Part shown: positions 50,815 to 59,163 of the stretch, piece by piece
Layout of the letters: every line of letters starts with the position of its first letter
How positions within the stretch are numbered: the stretch's first letter is position 1
Source: Bosea vaviloviae
GTDB taxonomy: Bacteria; Pseudomonadota; Alphaproteobacteria; Rhizobiales; Beijerinckiaceae
Direction of reading: 5' to 3'
DNA length: 64,000 nt
Assembly (NCBI RefSeq): GCF_001741865.1
Contig: NZ_CP017147.1
Span: 2,471,001-2,535,000, forward strand
The notes under the pieces: generated by a model
Told to the model about the DNA's origin: nothing
What the model saw: the letters and a program-made list of their open reading frames with translations, nothing else
Database searches by the model: none
Made by a program: the position numbers and the translations under genes

Positions 50815-51423
50815 TCAGTAGCCGGCGCGCTCCCAGCGCTGTGAGCCGGGGCTCACCATGACATTGCGCTGGCGGGTCGCGTATTGCGCGGGCCGCGTCT
50901 CATGGACGACCTGCGTCGGCCGCACCATCACCTTGCGCTGGCGCTGGGTGTAGACGGCTGGGATGGTCTCGTAATCGATGGTGGCGGGCGCGACCTCGAC
51001 GGTGCGCTGCTGGTAGCCATACTGCGCGGGAACCGCGACCCAGCAACCCGTGGTGTTGCCATAGGCGTCGCGGGTCACTTCCCAGCGCTTGCTGGCGGGC
51101 GAGATCATCACCTTTTCGGAGACGCTCCAATACTGCGCCGGGCGATGATGCGGGATCTGGCGGGCTGGCTGGATCATCACCGTCTCGGTGACGTAATCAT
51201 ACTGCGCCGGGACGACGCGGGACTGGGTCTGCTCCGGGCGGATTTGATAGCTCTCGCTGAGCGTGTCGTAGACCGGCGCCGTCTGCACGAGATTGTAGCA
51301 GGCCGAACCGCGGCAGGAGGGCGCCGGGCGGCAGGAATAGCCGGCGCAATCGCCCGCCTGGGCGGCTTGCGCACCGAGCAGCAGAACTGCGCCGAATGCC
51401 GAAGTGACGAAAGCCTTACGCAT
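50815..51423 (-). CDS. Secreted hypothetical protein with repeated PAQY / V-M-V-x-P motifs
   Basis: A 202-residue protein with a Sec signal (FVTSAFGAVLLLGAQAAQA) and a short Cys-rich start (DCAGYSCRPAPSCRGSACY). The rest repeats a unit of about 25-35 residues: PAQYDYVTETVMIQPA, PAQYWSVSEKVMISPA, PAQYGYQQRTVEVAPA, PAVYTQRQRKVMVRPT, PAQYATRQRNVMVSPG. I know no named family. The alternation of aromatic and beta-forming residues suggests a stacked beta structure, exported to the periplasm or beyond. It stands alone with its own terminator. Confidence 0.8.
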   Translation of the reverse strand: MRKAFVTSAFGAVLLLGAQAAQAGDCAGYSCRPAPSCRGSACYNLVQTAPVYDTLSESYQIRPEQTQSRVVPAQYDYVTETVMIQPARQIPHHRPAQYWSVSEKVMISPASKRWEVTRDAYGNTTGCWVAVPAQYGYQQRTVEVAPATIDYETIPAVYTQRQRKVMVRPTQVVHETRPAQYATRQRNVMVSPGSQRWERAGY

Positions 51424-51728
51424 CTATTCGAACTCACCAGCCCTGCGGCATCACCGTGCCGTTTGTGGGACCAGAAAGCCTGCCCGGCGTGATGAACGCA
51501 AGGTAAACGCTCAAACAAGGTAAAATTAACCAAGTCGGGCAGGCCGTCCGCGTTCATGGGTGTTGAAATGGCGTGAAGCGGATCGCTCGAATGCGAAGGA
51601 GTTCCGGCTTGCCTGTGGATAGCGCGGGCTCTCGGACCGCGCCGATCCGGGAGCAGAAGTCATGGTCGGGCTTGATCGATGAGCGGATCTCTGTTGCAGG
51701 CGAAGGTGAAGCGAAGCAGCGGATGAAG

Positions 51729-51880
51729 GGCGCGGGGAACCCTTCTCCCGTGTGGGAGAAGGGCAGGGATGAGGGCCTGCCGCCGTTTGCTTAAGCGCGA
51801 CGGAGCCGCAGCGCCTTCTACTGAAAGGGCACACCCTCACCCCTGCCCCTCTCCCATACGGGAGAGGGGTTCCCCGCGCC
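51729..51880. repeat. Composite repeat with inverted CTCTCCC arms, diverged copy
   Basis: GCGCGGGGAACCCTTCTCCC and GGGAGAAGGGCAGGG on the left; CCTCACCCCTGCCCCTCTCCC and ACGGGAGAGGGGTTCCCCGC on the right. The middle differs from the 50398 copy. It lies in the 591-bp gap 51424-52014, which otherwise shows no gene. Confidence 0.8.
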
Positions 51881-52014
51881 TGTCTCATCCGTCTCCGCCC
51901 GCTGGAAAGCCTGCAATGAACCGAGCGTTTTCGATCGGGCGCTCGCGGTGAGCCGGACGGTCGTGGGGCAAGCCCGAGACGGACGCCCTGCGATGGATTC
52001 CGGGCGAGCAGCCC

Positions 52015-53319
52015 TCAAGTCTGTCCCGGCCGCAGCTGATAAAAAACGTGCTGGCCGATCGTGTCCATCTTCTTCAGCTTCTTCGCCCAGTAAGGCCTGA
52101 CGTAATTGGCGTGGTAATGCGTGGAGCCGCCGACCTCGGGCAGATAGGTCGTGCCCTCATAGACCTCGCGGGCGATGCGGACGGCGTCGTGCCAGGGCGC
52201 AGGCTCGGTGATGCGCAGCGATTTGCCCTCGCAGGTGAAGGTGAACTGGCAGGCGAGGTAGCGGTTGCTGTTCTGGTAGACCACGCCGCAGACATTGTCG
52301 GGATAAAGCCCGCTCTTGACCCGGTTGAGCACGACCTGCGCCACGGCGGCGCGGCCCTCGTTCGATTCCGAGCGCGCCTCGAAATAGACCGCCTCCGCCA
52401 GGCAGCGCTGCTGGCGCGCCATGTCCGTGCTGGCGATCAGGCCGGCATAGCTGATCTGCGGGCCGGCATCGCCCTTGCTCTTGGCGCTGGTCGCGCTGCT
52501 GGTCGCTGCTGGTGCCTTGGCGACGAGGTTGGGCCGCGTCAGCGCCGCAGGCGGCGCGGGCGTGACCGGCGTGGCGAGTGTCGCGGCATTGTAATGCACA
52601 GATGGCGTCGAGGAACTGCTGGCGGTGCGTCCCGGCACGGAGGGGGTCGAGCCGTCGATGCTTTCCAGATGCAATTCGGCCTGGCGCGGCGAGGTGATCA
52701 AGCGGTGCTGCGAGCTCGGCGAGGCGTCCGCCATCGCCGGGTCGGTCAGCCCCTCTTCATTCGCCGACGGCTCGAAACCGATCTGCGGCCCGTCGACGGC
52801 TTCCGCCGCGCGCTGGGCGTCGAGCGAGAAGCCGCCCGAGATCAGGCGGGGCTGGGTGTCGCCGAAGACGACGCGTTCGAGCTCGCCCGCCGGCAGCGCC
52901 GAGAGGCCTGGCCGCAGGCCGGGCAGCGGATCGCCCTTGGCGGTGCGGTCGACTTCGGGGAAGCCCGAGACCGAATGTTTCATGTCGTCGCGCGGCTGGC
53001 GCGGATCGATCGCGACGAGCCGTTCGGGATCGTCGAAGGAGAGATGCGCCTGTCGGATCGCCGAGGACAGGGCAAGGCCGGGCAGCCGGAAGGCGCTGCC
53101 GGCGACAAGCAGCGAGGGGCCTTCCTCGAGCGCCGAATCGAAAGCGGGCGCGGCACGCTGGATCGATGAATAGGGCAGGGAGTCGGGGCCGTAATTCTGG
53201 CCGGCCGAGGCGGTGAAGGAGACAAGAACGCCGGCCGAAAGCGCCCATGGCGCCACCGTGGCCAGGGCCCATTTCACCCCGAGCGAACCGATCCGCCTCG
53301 TACGCCTGCGCAAACGCAC
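52015..53319 (-). CDS. Cell wall hydrolase, SleB (Hydrolase_2) family
   Basis: A 434-residue envelope protein with an N-terminal membrane anchor or signal (WALATVAPWALSAGVLVSF), a long, poorly conserved, Ser/Pro/Ala-rich middle, and a C-terminal SleB-type domain from about residue 300. That domain shows CLAEAVYFEARSESNEGRAA with its catalytic Glu, VVLNRVKSGLYPDNVCGVVY, and GSTHYHANYVRPYW. It would cleave peptidoglycan in the periplasm. This is not spore-related; alphaproteobacteria often carry such hydrolases. Start 53319 gives a basic head before the anchor. Confidence 0.88.
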   Translation of the reverse strand: MRLRRRTRRIGSLGVKWALATVAPWALSAGVLVSFTASAGQNYGPDSLPYSSIQRAAPAFDSALEEGPSLLVAGSAFRLPGLALSSAIRQAHLSFDDPERLVAIDPRQPRDDMKHSVSGFPEVDRTAKGDPLPGLRPGLSALPAGELERVVFGDTQPRLISGGFSLDAQRAAEAVDGPQIGFEPSANEEGLTDPAMADASPSSQHRLITSPRQAELHLESIDGSTPSVPGRTASSSSTPSVHYNAATLATPVTPAPPAALTRPNLVAKAPAATSSATSAKSKGDAGPQISYAGLIASTDMARQQRCLAEAVYFEARSESNEGRAAVAQVVLNRVKSGLYPDNVCGVVYQNSNRYLACQFTFTCEGKSLRITEPAPWHDAVRIAREVYEGTTYLPEVGGSTHYHANYVRPYWAKKLKKMDTIGQHVFYQLRPGQT

Positions 53320-53602
53320 CTGACCTGCTACTCCACACGACCCCGGAAGACAGCGCGCATTCGCGCCTTGCCGTTATCGCCCCGGTAGGGTTGAGCAGCG
53401 GTTAATGAGACCCGCAATGTTCGGATTTTGCCGGTTTGCCTATGATCTTGCCGGCTCGCTTATGCAAGGCTGTGATGCGCAACGCCACGAAAAGGCGTTG
53501 TTGCGCCGCGCGGATCGGCGATATCGTGCAACCACACGATCGCCAGAGCGATGCTCTGAACTTTTAGAAGCGCCTGTTCGCAGGGACCGCCGGAGACCGA
53601 CC

Positions 53603-54835
53603 ATGAGTGCAGCCCCCGCGCGCAGCTACGCTCCGGAGGTCATCGTCGCCGCCGGCTGCCTGATCGCCCTGATCACCTTCGGCCCGCGCGCCAGCGCAGG
53701 CCTGTTCCAGATTCCGATGACGCTGGAATTCGGCTGGGGCCGCGACACCTTCAGCATCGCAATCGCGATCCAGAACCTGCTCTGGGGCCTGGGCGCGCCC
53801 TTCGCCGGGGCGGTGGCGGACCGTTTCGGCACTGTGCGCGTGCTCTGCTTCGGCGCCGTGCTCTACGCGCTTGGCCTCGTCGTGATGGCCTATGCCGCCA
53901 CGCCGCTGACCCTGCATCTGGGCGCCGGCGTGCTGATCGGCTTTGGCCTCTCGGCCTGTTCCTTCAATCTCGTGCTTGCCGCCTTCGGTAAGCTCCTGCC
54001 GGAATCCTGGCGGCCGATGGCCTTCGGCGCCGGCACGGCTGCGGGCTCCTTCGGCCAGTTCCTGTTCCCGCCGATCGGCAACATCCTGATCGAGCAGATC
54101 GGCTGGCATCAGGCGCTCGTCGTCTTCGCCGGCTCGGTTTTGCTGGTGATGCCCTTCGCCTTCATGCTGGCGACGCGCAAGGACGGCGTGACCCAGCCCA
54201 GCGCGACCGCGAACCTGCCGGGACAGTCGATCAAGCAGGCGCTGACGGAGGCCTTCAAGCACCGCTCCTATGTCCTGCTCGTGCTCGGCTTCTTCACCTG
54301 CGGCTTCCAGCTCGCCTTCATCACCGCCCATATGCCGGCCTATCTCAAGGATGTCGGCATGGCGGCCTGGGTCGGCGGCTGGACGCTGGCCGTGATCGGG
54401 CTCGCCAATGCGTTCGGCTCGCTCTGTTCGGGCTGGCTCTCGACGCGCATGCCCAAGCGCCATCTGCTGGCCTGGATCTATCTTGGCCGTTCGGTCGCGA
54501 TCGCCGCCTTCATCCTGCTGCCGCCGAGCCCCGCGACAGCGCTGGCTTTCGGCGCTGTCATCGGCCTGTTCTGGCTCTCCACCATCCCGCCGACCTCCTC
54601 GCTGGTGATGCTGATGTTCGGCACGAAATACATGGCGATGCTCTATGGCTTCGCCTTCTTCTCGCATCAGGTCGGCGGTTTCCTCGGCGTGCTGCTCGGC
54701 GGCTTCCTCTATGAGGCGAGCGGCTCCTACCAGATCGTCTGGTGGCTCTCGATCGCGCTCGGCATCGCCTCGGCCCTGATCAACCTGCCGATCATCGAAA
54801 AGGCCGTCGAGCGGCCGCTGGCGCAGCCGGCGTGA
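53603..54835 (+). CDS. Major facilitator superfamily transporter (OxlT-like group)
   Basis: A 410-residue transporter with 12 hydrophobic segments. GAVADRFGTVRVLCFGAVL is the conserved loop 2-3 motif of the MFS and GWLSTRMPKRHLLAWIYLG its second-half counterpart. The monocarboxylate/oxalate-formate branch fits the FGPRASAGLFQIPMTLEFGW start. Substrate unknown. GGAGA lies eight bases before ATG 53603; the frame is open from 53405 without protein-like content. An AcuI-type reductase gene follows, beyond a REP-like repeat. Confidence 0.88.
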   Translation: MSAAPARSYAPEVIVAAGCLIALITFGPRASAGLFQIPMTLEFGWGRDTFSIAIAIQNLLWGLGAPFAGAVADRFGTVRVLCFGAVLYALGLVVMAYAATPLTLHLGAGVLIGFGLSACSFNLVLAAFGKLLPESWRPMAFGAGTAAGSFGQFLFPPIGNILIEQIGWHQALVVFAGSVLLVMPFAFMLATRKDGVTQPSATANLPGQSIKQALTEAFKHRSYVLLVLGFFTCGFQLAFITAHMPAYLKDVGMAAWVGGWTLAVIGLANAFGSLCSGWLSTRMPKRHLLAWIYLGRSVAIAAFILLPPSPATALAFGAVIGLFWLSTIPPTSSLVMLMFGTKYMAMLYGFAFFSHQVGGFLGVLLGGFLYEASGSYQIVWWLSIALGIASALINLPIIEKAVERPLAQPA

Positions 54836-54890
54836 GATCGGCATTGGCTAAAGGCGCACGGCCGCGGGGCTTGTCTGCGCATGCCGCAAC

Positions 54891-54978
54891 CGTCATTGCG
54901 AGGAGCGTAGCGACGAAGCAATCTAGGGGGACGTAGAGCACGCGGCCCCTGGATTGCTTCGCTGCGCTCGCAATGACG
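54891..54978. repeat. REP-like palindrome, CGTCATTGCGAGC family
   Basis: CGTCATTGCGAGGAGCGTAG and GCGCTCGCAATGACG are the arms; inner arms GAAGCAATC and GGATTGCTTC. It lies between the MFS and reductase genes. Confidence 0.85.
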
Positions 54979-54994
54979 TCACCGGAGACGCCGC

Positions 54995-55981
54995 ATGACC
55001 ACGTTCAAGGCCCTTGTCGCGACCAAGGGCGAGACCGGGCCCAACCTCGCCTTCACCGATTTCGCCGAGAGCGATCTGATGGAGGGCGATGTCACCGTCC
55101 GCGTCACCCATTCCACGGTGAACTACAAGGATGGCCTTGCCATCACCGGCAAGGCCCCGGTGGTGCGGCGCTGGCCGATGATCCCCGGCGTCGATTTTTC
55201 CGGCCGGGTCGAGACCTCCGACCATCCCGATTTCAAGCCGGGCCACCTCGTCATCCTGAATGGCTGGGGCACGGGCGAGACGCATCTGGGCGCCTATGCC
55301 CAGAAGAGCCGGGTGAAGGGCGATTGGCTGGTGCCGCTCCCGGCCGGCATGAACCCGGGTGAGGCGATGGCGATCGGTACCGCCGGCTACACCGCGATGC
55401 TCTGCGTGCTGGCGCTGGAGAGGCATGGCCTGAAGCCCGCTGACGGCCCGGTCGTGGTGACGGGGGCTGCTGGCGGCGTCGGCTCGGTCGCGATCGCGCT
55501 GCTCGCCAAGGCCGGCTGGCATGTCGTCGCCTCGACCGGCAGGTCCGAGGAGGCGGATTACCTGAAGAGCCTGGGCGCGGCCGAGATCATCGACCGCAAC
55601 GAACTCTCCGCGCCCGGCCGCCCGCTCGGCAAGGAGCGCTGGATCGCCGGCGTCGATGCGGTCGGCTCGCACACCCTCGCCAATCTGCTGTCGATGACCA
55701 GATATGGCGGCGCCATCGCCGCCTGCGGACTGGCCCAGGGCATGGACCTGCCGACATCCGTCATGCCCTTCATCCTGCGCGGCGTCGCTTTGCTCGGCGT
55801 CGATTCGGTGATGTGCCCGAAACCGCGCCGGCTCGAGGCCTGGGCCAGGCTCGCGACCGACCTCGACCGCGACGCGCTGGCCAAGATCACCACCACAATC
55901 CCGCTTGAGAGCGTGATCGAGACGGGCAAGGCGATCATCGAGGGCAAGGTGCGCGGGCGGGTCGTGGTCGAGGTGGGGTGA
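54995..55981 (+). CDS. acuI: Acrylyl-CoA reductase AcuI-type medium-chain oxidoreductase
   Basis: A 328-residue zinc-free MDR enzyme of the AcuI/YhdH group that reduces acryloyl-CoA to propionyl-CoA with [25 protein letters not shown] and [11 protein letters not shown] are diagnostic, and [21 protein letters not shown] is the cofactor site. [17 protein letters not shown] is also typical. It acts in the cytoplasm and protects from toxic acryloyl-CoA. A DmdC-like acyl-CoA dehydrogenase lies 4 kb away, a loose hint of DMSP or propionate chemistry. Confidence 0.92.
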   Translation: MTTFKALVATKGETGPNLAFTDFAESDLMEGDVTVRVTHSTVNYKDGLAITGKAPVVRRWPMIPGVDFSGRVETSDHPDFKPGHLVILNGWGTGETHLGAYAQKSRVKGDWLVPLPAGMNPGEAMAIGTAGYTAMLCVLALERHGLKPADGPVVVTGAAGGVGSVAIALLAKAGWHVVASTGRSEEADYLKSLGAAEIIDRNELSAPGRPLGKERWIAGVDAVGSHTLANLLSMTRYGGAIAACGLAQGMDLPTSVMPFILRGVALLGVDSVMCPKPRRLEAWARLATDLDRDALAKITTTIPLESVIETGKAIIEGKVRGRVVVEVG

Positions 55982-55997
55982 GAGCCTAGGTATTAGC

Positions 55998-56122
55998 CGT
56001 CATTGCGAGCACCCGGGTCTTGCCTTCGGCAAGCCCGAGTACAGGCTCCGCGAAGCAATCCAGGGGGGCGTCGAGCTCTGTCGCTCCTGGATTGCTTCGT
56101 CGCTTTGCTCCTCGCAATGACG
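55998..56122. repeat. REP-like palindrome, CGTCATTGCGAGC family, with an inserted GGCTTGCC hairpin
   Basis: CGTCATTGCGAGCACCCGGG opens it and CTCCTCGCAATGACG closes it. Between them CGGGTCTTGCCTTCGGCAAG and GAGTACAGGCTCCGCGAAGC form an extra hairpin. The copy at 61070 carries the same insert in inverse orientation. Confidence 0.85.
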
Positions 56123-56149
56123 GTGTGGTTCAGGTCAAAACCACCCCCA

Positions 56150-56202
56150 GAGCATTGCGCGCGCAAGAAACCGGCATCCGCTTTTCTCGTAGCAACGCTC
56201 TG
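56150..56202. repeat. Degenerate AGAGCATT-family palindrome
   Basis: AGAGCATTGCGCGCGCAAGA, AACCGGCATCCGC and TTCTCGTAGCAACGCTCT resemble the AGAGCGTTTTC family with changed inner bases. It abuts the stop of the isocyanide hydratase-like gene. Confidence 0.55.
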
Positions 56203-56204
56203 GC

Positions 56205-56879
56205 TCAGCCCAGCGCCGCCGCCGCGCGCCGCGCGATCTCCTCGCGGGCGTTCTGGAACTTGGCGGAGTCCTGCGTCACGGCGGCGATCAATTCTTCGGA
56301 CGCGCTCGCAGGCGAGCCGCCGGGGAAGGGCGGCTGCGGGTCGTACTCCATCTGGAGCTGGACCTTGCGGGCGCGCTCCTCGCCGAAGATATCGGCCATT
56401 AGGCTGAGCGCGAAATCGATGCCCGAGGTCACGCCCGCGCCGGTGACGCGGTTGCGGTCGGCGACGACGCGCTCCGCCACCGGTTCGACGCCGAACAAGG
56501 CGAGCTGCGGCAGCGAGAGCCAATGGCATGTGGCGCGGTAGCCCTTGAGCAGGCCGGCTGCCCCCAGGACCAGCGAGCCGGTGCAGACGGAGGTGACATA
56601 ACGCGCCGATGCGGCCTGCCGGCGCAGGAAGGCGAGCGTCTCCTCATCCTCCATCAGCGCGCCCTGGCCGGGGCCGCCGGGCACGAACAGGATGTCGGCC
56701 TGCGGGCAGTCCGCGAAGGTCGTGCTCGGCAGGATCGTCAGGCCGTTGCCATCCCTGACCGGGTCGGCCGTCTTCCAGACCAGATGCAGTTCGAGCTCGC
56801 GGAAGCGGGCGAAGACCTCGAAGGGGCCGGTCAGATCGAGCTGGGTCAGGCGGGGATAGAGCAGCATCACGACATGCAT
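56205..56879 (-). CDS. DJ-1/PfpI family protein (isocyanide hydratase-like)
   Basis: A 224-residue protein of the DJ-1 superfamily, near the cyclohexyl-isocyanide hydratase InhA group. The nucleophile-elbow Cys is in SVCTGSLVLGAAGLLKGYRA, followed by TCHWLSLP. LYPRLTQLDLTGPFEVFARF is the N-terminal strand-helix with an acidic partner. VTGAGVTSGIDFALSLMADI is also shared. It may hydrate an isocyanide to a formamide; related proteins act as chaperones or glyoxalases. Start 56879 fits the family; the frame opens to 56954. Confidence 0.85.
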   Translation of the reverse strand: MHVVMLLYPRLTQLDLTGPFEVFARFRELELHLVWKTADPVRDGNGLTILPSTTFADCPQADILFVPGGPGQGALMEDEETLAFLRRQAASARYVTSVCTGSLVLGAAGLLKGYRATCHWLSLPQLALFGVEPVAERVVADRNRVTGAGVTSGIDFALSLMADIFGEERARKVQLQMEYDPQPPFPGGSPASASEELIAAVTQDSAKFQNAREEIARRAAAALG

Positions 56880-57027
56880 GGGGGCGTCTCCGGGAGGGGA
56901 TGAGAAGGCCCAGGCGCGCGGCAGCGAGGCTCGCGCTCCCCGATGGTGATCCACCTTGCAGCGCCAGTCGCGCGAGCGACGCCAAGTTAAAACGGCCGGC
57001 GATCGGGCGCAAACGAAACCGGGCTTC

Positions 57028-57933
57028 TTACCCCGTCCCCTCGATCAGCCCACGCTTCTTCGCCAGTTCGTTGCCGCAGAAATCCATGAAGGCGCGCACC
57101 CGCGGCGCATGCCGGATATCGGGATGGGTCAGGATCCACAGGCCCGTCGAGAATTCCGGGTCGGGCGGCATCAGGCGGACCAGGCCCGGCCGCTGGTCGG
57201 CGATGAAGCAGGGCAGGGGGCCGATGCCGAGGCCCTGCTCGACCGCCTCGGTCATGCCCAGCACGGCCGAACTCCTCAGCGCGATCCGCTCGGGCGCGAC
57301 GCGCTCGCGGACATAGCGGGCGGCCTTGACATAGCCGAGCTGGTCGCCGAGCGCGACCCAGTCGCGCTGGTACAGCACTTTCGGGTCGGCCTGCTCGGCC
57401 GGCGTCAGCCCGTCTCCGGTGCGGCCATAGATCGCCCAGTTCAAGGTCGCGAGCCGGCGCCCGACCAGGGTCTCGCCCGGCGAGTCATTGGCGCGGATCG
57501 CGATATCGGCATCGCGCTTCGACAGGTTCAGTGTCTGGTTGCCGATGACGACGTCGAGGCGGATCAAGGGATGCGCCTGGCGGAAGGTGGCAAAGATCGG
57601 CAGCAGGACGTTGAGATAAAGCGTGTCGGTCGTGGTCACGCGCACTTCGCCGGAGGGCGCGACATCGCGCCCGGCCAGGCGCAGGCCGAAGGCGGTGACG
57701 TCCTCATCCATGCGGTTCGCCAGCGCCGCCATCTCGGTGCCGGCGACGGTCGCGACATAGCCGGTCTTGCGGCGCTCGAACAAAGGCAGGCCGAGCTGCT
57801 CCTCGATCTGGCCGAGGCGGCGGAAGACCGTGGAATGATTGACGCCGAGCGCGTTCGCCGCGCCCGTCAGCCCGTCATGGTCGGCGATCGCCTTGATCAG
57901 GCGGAAATCATCCCAGGCGAGATTGGAGTTCAT
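57028..57933 (-). CDS. LysR family transcriptional regulator
   Basis: A 301-residue LysR-type regulator. The N-terminal HTH is LTGAANALGVNHSTVFRRLG, then QIEEQLGLPLFERRKTG. The C-terminal effector half has the usual two-lobed order (EVRVTTTDTLYLNVLLPIFA, DADIAIR). It lies 148 bp downstream of the isocyanide hydratase-like gene's start region, on the same strand; a direct target is not obvious. The promoter lies beyond 57933. Confidence 0.9.
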   Translation of the reverse strand: MNSNLAWDDFRLIKAIADHDGLTGAANALGVNHSTVFRRLGQIEEQLGLPLFERRKTGYVATVAGTEMAALANRMDEDVTAFGLRLAGRDVAPSGEVRVTTTDTLYLNVLLPIFATFRQAHPLIRLDVVIGNQTLNLSKRDADIAIRANDSPGETLVGRRLATLNWAIYGRTGDGLTPAEQADPKVLYQRDWVALGDQLGYVKAARYVRERVAPERIALRSSAVLGMTEAVEQGLGIGPLPCFIADQRPGLVRLMPPDPEFSTGLWILTHPDIRHAPRVRAFMDFCGNELAKKRGLIEGTG

Positions 57934-58009
57934 TGGGTTCCTGCCTCATCGGAACGGGAACCCAAGCCGATATCTTGCAGTATTGCAAGATGATGCTTGC
58001 TTGAAAACG

Positions 58010-58987
58010 TCAGCGCGGCGCGGCGGCGCGCTGCAATCGATCGTTGATCGCCTCGCCCAGACCATGCGGCGGGATCGGTGCGATGGCGATGGTCGCCGGC
58101 GCGGCCATGTCGAGCTGGCGCAGATAGCCGAAGAGGTTCGCCGCAGCCTCCATGAGATCGCCCGCCGGGCTGAGATTGAGCTGGAGCGTCGCAGGCGAGA
58201 GCGTGACTGGCTCGGGCCCGAAGCCGAGCCAGGCCTCGCCGTCACGCGGCCCTTCCGCATTGAGCCTGACACCGGCTGCGGGGGCATAATGCGAGGCCAG
58301 CAGGCCCGGCGAGATCGGCGCGGCGCCGGATTCGCCGGCGAGCACGAGCGAGCGCCCGATCACGCCCTCGATCGCGGCGCTCGGCACGCCGCCGGGGCGC
58401 AGCAGGCGCGGCGCGCCATCGAGGCAGGCGACGATCGTCGATTCGACGCCGACCTTGGTCGGGCCGCCATCGAGCACCGCGTCGATGCGCCCGTCGAGAT
58501 CGGCCAGCACATGCGCCGCGCTGGTGGCGCTGACCCGGCCGGAGCGGTTGGCGGAAGGGGCGGCAATCGGCCGTCCCGCCGCTTGCAGGATCGCCCGCGC
58601 GACCGGGTGCGACGGCACGCGCAGCGCCACTGTCGCAAGCCCCGCCCGCGCCAGCTCGCTGACGCTGCAGCCGCTCGAGACCGGTACCACCAGCGTCAAC
58701 GGCCCCGGCCAGAAAGCGCGCGCCAGCGCCAATGCGTTGGCGTCGAACAGGCCCTGCCGCCGGGCAGCCGCGAGGTCGGGCAGATGCGCGATCAGCGGGT
58801 TGAAGCTCGGCCGCTCCTTGGCCGCGTAGATGCCGGCGACCGCCGCGCCGGAGGTTGCGTCCGCCGCCAGCCCGTAGACCGTCTCCGTCGGCAGCGCGAC
58901 GAGCTTGCCCGCGCGCAGCAGTGCGGCGGCGGTGGCGATGCCGGCCGCGCTGTCGTCCAGCCGCTGCGTGACGCGTTGATCGGGCAC
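58010..58987 (-). CDS. L-threonylcarbamoyladenylate synthase (Sua5/TsaC)
   Basis: A 325-residue long-form (Sua5) enzyme that makes threonylcarbamoyl-AMP for tRNA t6A modification. The YrdC domain shows LVALPTETVYGLAADATSG, KERPSFNPLIAHL and AAPSANRSGRVSATSA, and VGVESTIVACLDG closes it. The C-terminal Sua5 domain starts near SPGLLASHYAPAAGV, which contains the domain-linking SPG-x-HYAP motif. The whole enzyme looks complete. The gene is divergent from the acyl-CoA dehydrogenase. Confidence 0.95.
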   Translation of the reverse strand: MPDQRVTQRLDDSAAGIATAAALLRAGKLVALPTETVYGLAADATSGAAVAGIYAAKERPSFNPLIAHLPDLAAARRQGLFDANALALARAFWPGPLTLVVPVSSGCSVSELARAGLATVALRVPSHPVARAILQAAGRPIAAPSANRSGRVSATSAAHVLADLDGRIDAVLDGGPTKVGVESTIVACLDGAPRLLRPGGVPSAAIEGVIGRSLVLAGESGAAPISPGLLASHYAPAAGVRLNAEGPRDGEAWLGFGPEPVTLSPATLQLNLSPAGDLMEAAANLFGYLRQLDMAAPATIAIAPIPPHGLGEAINDRLQRAAAPR

Positions 58988-59163
58988 GATTGACCTCAGA
59001 TGGTTTATATATAAACTATATTCGCAACGGGCTGCTGGCGGGAACGCATGACGAAGGTCGCGCGTGGCGTCGGGGATAGTTCCTCGCTAACATCGCGGCA
59101 ACGTCAAAAGCAGACCCTCATCCGCCGATCAGGCAGGATATGCGGGCTTCCAGGGAGAATTTC

